Shown here piece after piece: positions 4,774 to 6,770 of a stretch of DNA of 6,770 bases. The position numbers and the translations under genes were made by a program. The notes below the pieces were generated by a model. It saw only the letters and a program-made list of their open reading frames with translations. It was not told the origin of the DNA and did not search any database. The first letter of the stretch is position 1; every line of letters begins with the position of its first letter. This DNA comes from Nitriliruptorales bacterium (GTDB taxonomy: Bacteria > Actinomycetota > Nitriliruptoria > Euzebyales > Egibacteraceae): the NCBI GenBank assembly GCA_007119305.1, contig SKPY01000349.1, positions 1 through 6,770 on the forward strand, in the 5' to 3' direction.

Positions 4774-6195
4774 GTGAAGACCAGCGTCGAGCGCATCGAC
4801 GACACGAAGGTGAAGCTGTCCATCACCCTTGAGCCCCCCGAGGTCGACGCGGCGATCGACCAGACCGCCCGCCGGCTCGCGAGCGAGGTCAAGATCCCCG
4901 GCTTCCGGCCCGGCAAGGCACCCCGGCGCGTCCTGGAGAGCCGCCTCGGCAAGGACACCCTGTACGCCGAGGCCGTCCGCGACGCCCTGCCGGTCTACTA
5001 CGAGCAGGCCGTGGAGGCGGAGGAGCTGGCGGTCGTCTCGCAGCCGGAGCTCGACGTCGACGAGTTCGTCGCCGGTGAGGAGTCGACCTTCACCGCCACC
5101 GTCGAGGTGCGCCCCGAGGTCGAGCCCCCCGACGTGTCCGAGCTGCAGCTGCCCCACCCCGAGTGGGAGCTGACCGACGACGAGGTCCAGGCCCAGATCG
5201 ACCAGCTGCGCGAGCGCTTCGCGTCGCTGGAGACCGTGAAGCGGGGCGCCGACGTGGGGAACTTCGTGGTGGTCACGATCACCGGCTCGCGTGACGGGCA
5301 GAGGGTCGACGCGGCCAGTGGGGAGGACATCCTCTACCAGCTGCGCGACGCCGACGAGACGGGCTCCGAGCTCGACCGCCAGCTCGTCGGTGCGGAGGCG
5401 GGGGCCATCCTGAAGTTCAGTGACACGCTCGCGGACGACTACGGGGACCTCGCCGGCCAGGAGCTCGACTTCACGGTCATCGTGAAGGAGGTCAAGGTGC
5501 AGCGCCTGCCCGACTTCGACGATCACTTCGCACAGGACGCCAGCGAGTTCGACACCGCCGAGGAGCTGCGCGAGGAGATCCGCTCCCAGCTCGAGCGCGC
5601 GAAGCGCGCGCACGCGCATGGCGAGCTGCGCGGCAAGGTCGTCGAGGCGGTCGCCGACCTCGTCGACGTGCCGGTCCCCGAGGCGATGGTCCAGAACGAG
5701 CTGAACTTCCGTCTGCACCGCCTCCAAGGCGAGGCCAAGCGCTACGGGCTCGAGCTCGAGCAGTACCTGCAGGCGGCGGGTCAGTCCGGCGACGAGCTCT
5801 TCCGCCGGCTGGAGGAGGACGCGAAGAAGACCGTGAAGGCCCAGCTCGTGGTCGACGCGATCGGACAGGCGGCCGACATCGAGGTGACCCAGGAGGACCT
5901 CGGCGTGGAGGTCGCCCGGCAGGCTCAGCGGCTCGGCAAGGACCCCGAGGAGCTCGCGGAGTTCATGACCGAGCCCGAGCGCATCAGCGCCCTCGTCTCC
6001 GACGCGTTCCGCCGCAAGACCATCGATCACCTCCTCGAGCAGGTCCAGGTGCTCGGCGGTCCGCCCGAGGAGGACGTCCCGCTCGTCGACGCCCAGCGCG
6101 CCGGCGTCGAGGGACACGACGCTGAGGCGACGCTCGCCGCGGCCGCGACCCCAGATACGGCCGACGTGCCGAAGGGCGACGACACCGCCCGCTGA
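4774..6195 (+). CDS. tig: Trigger factor, ribosome-associated chaperone / peptidyl-prolyl isomerase
   Basis: Cytoplasmic chaperone that docks at the ribosome exit tunnel and shields nascent chains. The product is 473 residues. The N-terminal ribosome-binding domain (about 1-115) opens VKTSVERIDDTKVKLSITL and carries the docking signature as GFRPGKAP (43-50), where many orthologues have GFRKGK. The FKBP-like domain spans about 155-243 (VGNFVVVTITG, GEDILYQL, ELDFTVIVKEVK), and its active-site sequence looks divergent, so isomerase activity is uncertain. The helical C-terminal chaperone arms follow (about 250-425, including VPVPEAMVQNELNFRLHRLQ and FRRKTIDHLLEQVQVL). A 45-residue tail rich in Ala, Asp and Glu (429-473) ends the protein, as is common in actinobacterial trigger factors. 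The GTG start is set by AGGAGG. The gene is monocistronic here: the next gene is convergent, and no clpP or clpX follows. Confidence 0.96.
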   Translation: MKTSVERIDDTKVKLSITLEPPEVDAAIDQTARRLASEVKIPGFRPGKAPRRVLESRLGKDTLYAEAVRDALPVYYEQAVEAEELAVVSQPELDVDEFVAGEESTFTATVEVRPEVEPPDVSELQLPHPEWELTDDEVQAQIDQLRERFASLETVKRGADVGNFVVVTITGSRDGQRVDAASGEDILYQLRDADETGSELDRQLVGAEAGAILKFSDTLADDYGDLAGQELDFTVIVKEVKVQRLPDFDDHFAQDASEFDTAEELREEIRSQLERAKRAHAHGELRGKVVEAVADLVDVPVPEAMVQNELNFRLHRLQGEAKRYGLELEQYLQAAGQSGDELFRRLEEDAKKTVKAQLVVDAIGQAADIEVTQEDLGVEVARQAQRLGKDPEELAEFMTEPERISALVSDAFRRKTIDHLLEQVQVLGGPPEEDVPLVDAQRAGVEGHDAEATLAAAATPDTADVPKGDDTAR

Positions 6196-6209
6196 CCCGG
6201 CGTCCGGGT
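6195..6209. terminator. Short hairpin between tig and the convergent cell-wall-binding gene
   Basis: ACCCGG (6195-6200) pairs with CCGGGT (6204-6209) around a CGT loop, beginning on the last base of the tig stop. It is the only clear stem in the 43-bp gap between two convergent genes. At 6 bp with no T tract it is a weak terminator candidate. Confidence 0.35.
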
Positions 6210-6238
6210 GCGCGGCGCTGCTGCGGGGGACAGGTGGG

Positions 6239-6770
6239 CTATGGGCCGGCAGCGAAGGCTGCGGCCGCTGCGGCGTCAGGGTGCAGCGCGCTGACGCCGC
6301 CCACCGCGAGGATATCCGTGACGGTGCTGCGCTCGTGCGCGAGCCAGGCGTGGGTCTCGGTGCGGACGCTGCCGGAGCGACCGTCGACGAGCACGACGAC
6401 CCCGCCCAGGCGAGCCGCGGCTGTGCCGGCCGTCACCGCGTCGGGCCAGTTCCACCCCGTCGCCACGAGCGCCACGCCGGAGCCCGCATGCCCGCGGGTG
6501 AGCATCCGGTCAGCGGCGGCGACCGACGTGCCGTAGCGCGTCGCTCCTTCCAGCCTGCTGACCGGCTGTCCGACGGCGGCGGCGGTGGCGTCTGCGACAC
6601 CGGTGGACACGGCGGCGGTGCCGCCGACGATGCGGGCCGAGGTCACCGCAGGGTGGGCGAGCACGGCGGCGGCCTCGGGGGGGAGGCGGTCCGGCTCGAC
6701 GAGCAGCACGGGCGCAACCTCGGCGGCGGCGAGCTGGCTGGCGGACAGCGCGTCAGGCCAGGCGCGGCTC
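6239..6770 (-). CDS. Cell-wall-binding repeat 2 (CWB2) protein, C-terminal part
   Basis: C-terminal 176 residues of a protein whose N-terminus lies beyond the right edge. CWB2 modules (described in clostridial surface proteins and common in actinobacteria) anchor exported proteins non-covalently to cell-wall polymers. Two copies are recognisable. The first runs from AWPDALSASQLAAAEVAPVL through VTSARIVGGTAAVS to RLEGATRYGTSVAAA. The second has GWNWPDAVTAGTAAARLGGVVVLVDG and ends ILAVGGVSALHPDAAAA. The W/FPDAL, VGG.AAVS and RL.G..RY signatures mark the family. The stop is TAG at 6241-6239. The frame is open through the edge, and the GTG at 6709 is internal to a repeat, so it is not a real start. 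No catalytic domain or signal peptide can be judged from this fragment. It converges on tig and is probably functionally unrelated to it. Confidence 0.88.
   Translation of the reverse strand, partial: SRAWPDALSASQLAAAEVAPVLLVEPDRLPPEAAAVLAHPAVTSARIVGGTAAVSTGVADATAAAVGQPVSRLEGATRYGTSVAAADRMLTRGHAGSGVALVATGWNWPDAVTAGTAAARLGGVVVLVDGRSGSVRTETHAWLAHERSTVTDILAVGGVSALHPDAAAAAAFAAGP

Noticed and set aside
5590..5625. Alternating GCGCGC-type run inside tig
   Set aside because: It encodes an ordinary charged helix (ERAKRAHAHGELRG) in frame. The run is codon bias, not a separate element.
4639..6117. Leftward open frame of 492 codons opposite tig
   Set aside because: Leu/Val/Asp-rich mirror of the trigger factor codons. 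It has no recognisable start signal or family motif.
1..6770. CRISPR array, insertion sequence, phage attachment site at the tRNAs, or riboswitch
   Set aside because: No regularly spaced repeats, transposase motifs, terminal inverted repeats or duplicated tRNA 3' ends were seen on either strand.

Overview
The window is high-GC bacterial DNA with strong codon bias, GTG starts, Shine-Dalgarno-led genes and TANNNT-type -10 elements. These traits, an SRPBCC/ABC-2 exporter cluster and a cell-wall-binding-repeat-2 protein suggest an actinobacterium. CWB2 proteins are abundant in deep lineages such as Nitriliruptoria, but that narrower placement is only inference.

Left part (1-3650): a leftward module holds an SRPBCC (START-like) protein, an ABC ATPase and a large two-half ABC-2 permease of the kind annotated as 'exporter of polyketide antibiotics'. 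A second SRPBCC gene runs divergently to the right. Three of these four genes are damaged. The permease has an 11-bp tandem duplication that shifts its frame, and its C-terminus no longer looks like a permease. The ATPase lacks everything N-terminal to its Walker A motif. The rightward SRPBCC gene has a net -1 frameshift in mid-gene. This is either a decaying transporter locus or a stretch of assembly or consensus errors. The sequence alone cannot separate the two.

Middle (3650-4600): two leftward tRNA genes, tRNA-Gly(UCC) and tRNA-Pro(UGG), flank a rightward gene for a stand-alone response-regulator receiver domain with all catalytic residues. Hairpins sit 3' of both tRNAs; the one between the receiver gene and tRNA-Pro could stop transcription from both sides.

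Right part (4600-6770): an intact trigger factor gene (tig) has a recognisable promoter, a perfect 11-bp inverted repeat immediately 5' of its ribosome binding site, and a good AGGAGG. It is not followed by clpP. A convergent gene for a cell-wall-binding-repeat-2 protein follows after 43 bp and runs off the right edge.

I found no CRISPR array, insertion sequence or convincing new multi-gene system. The most useful observations are the cluster of gene lesions at the left and the hairpin/operator in the tig leader.
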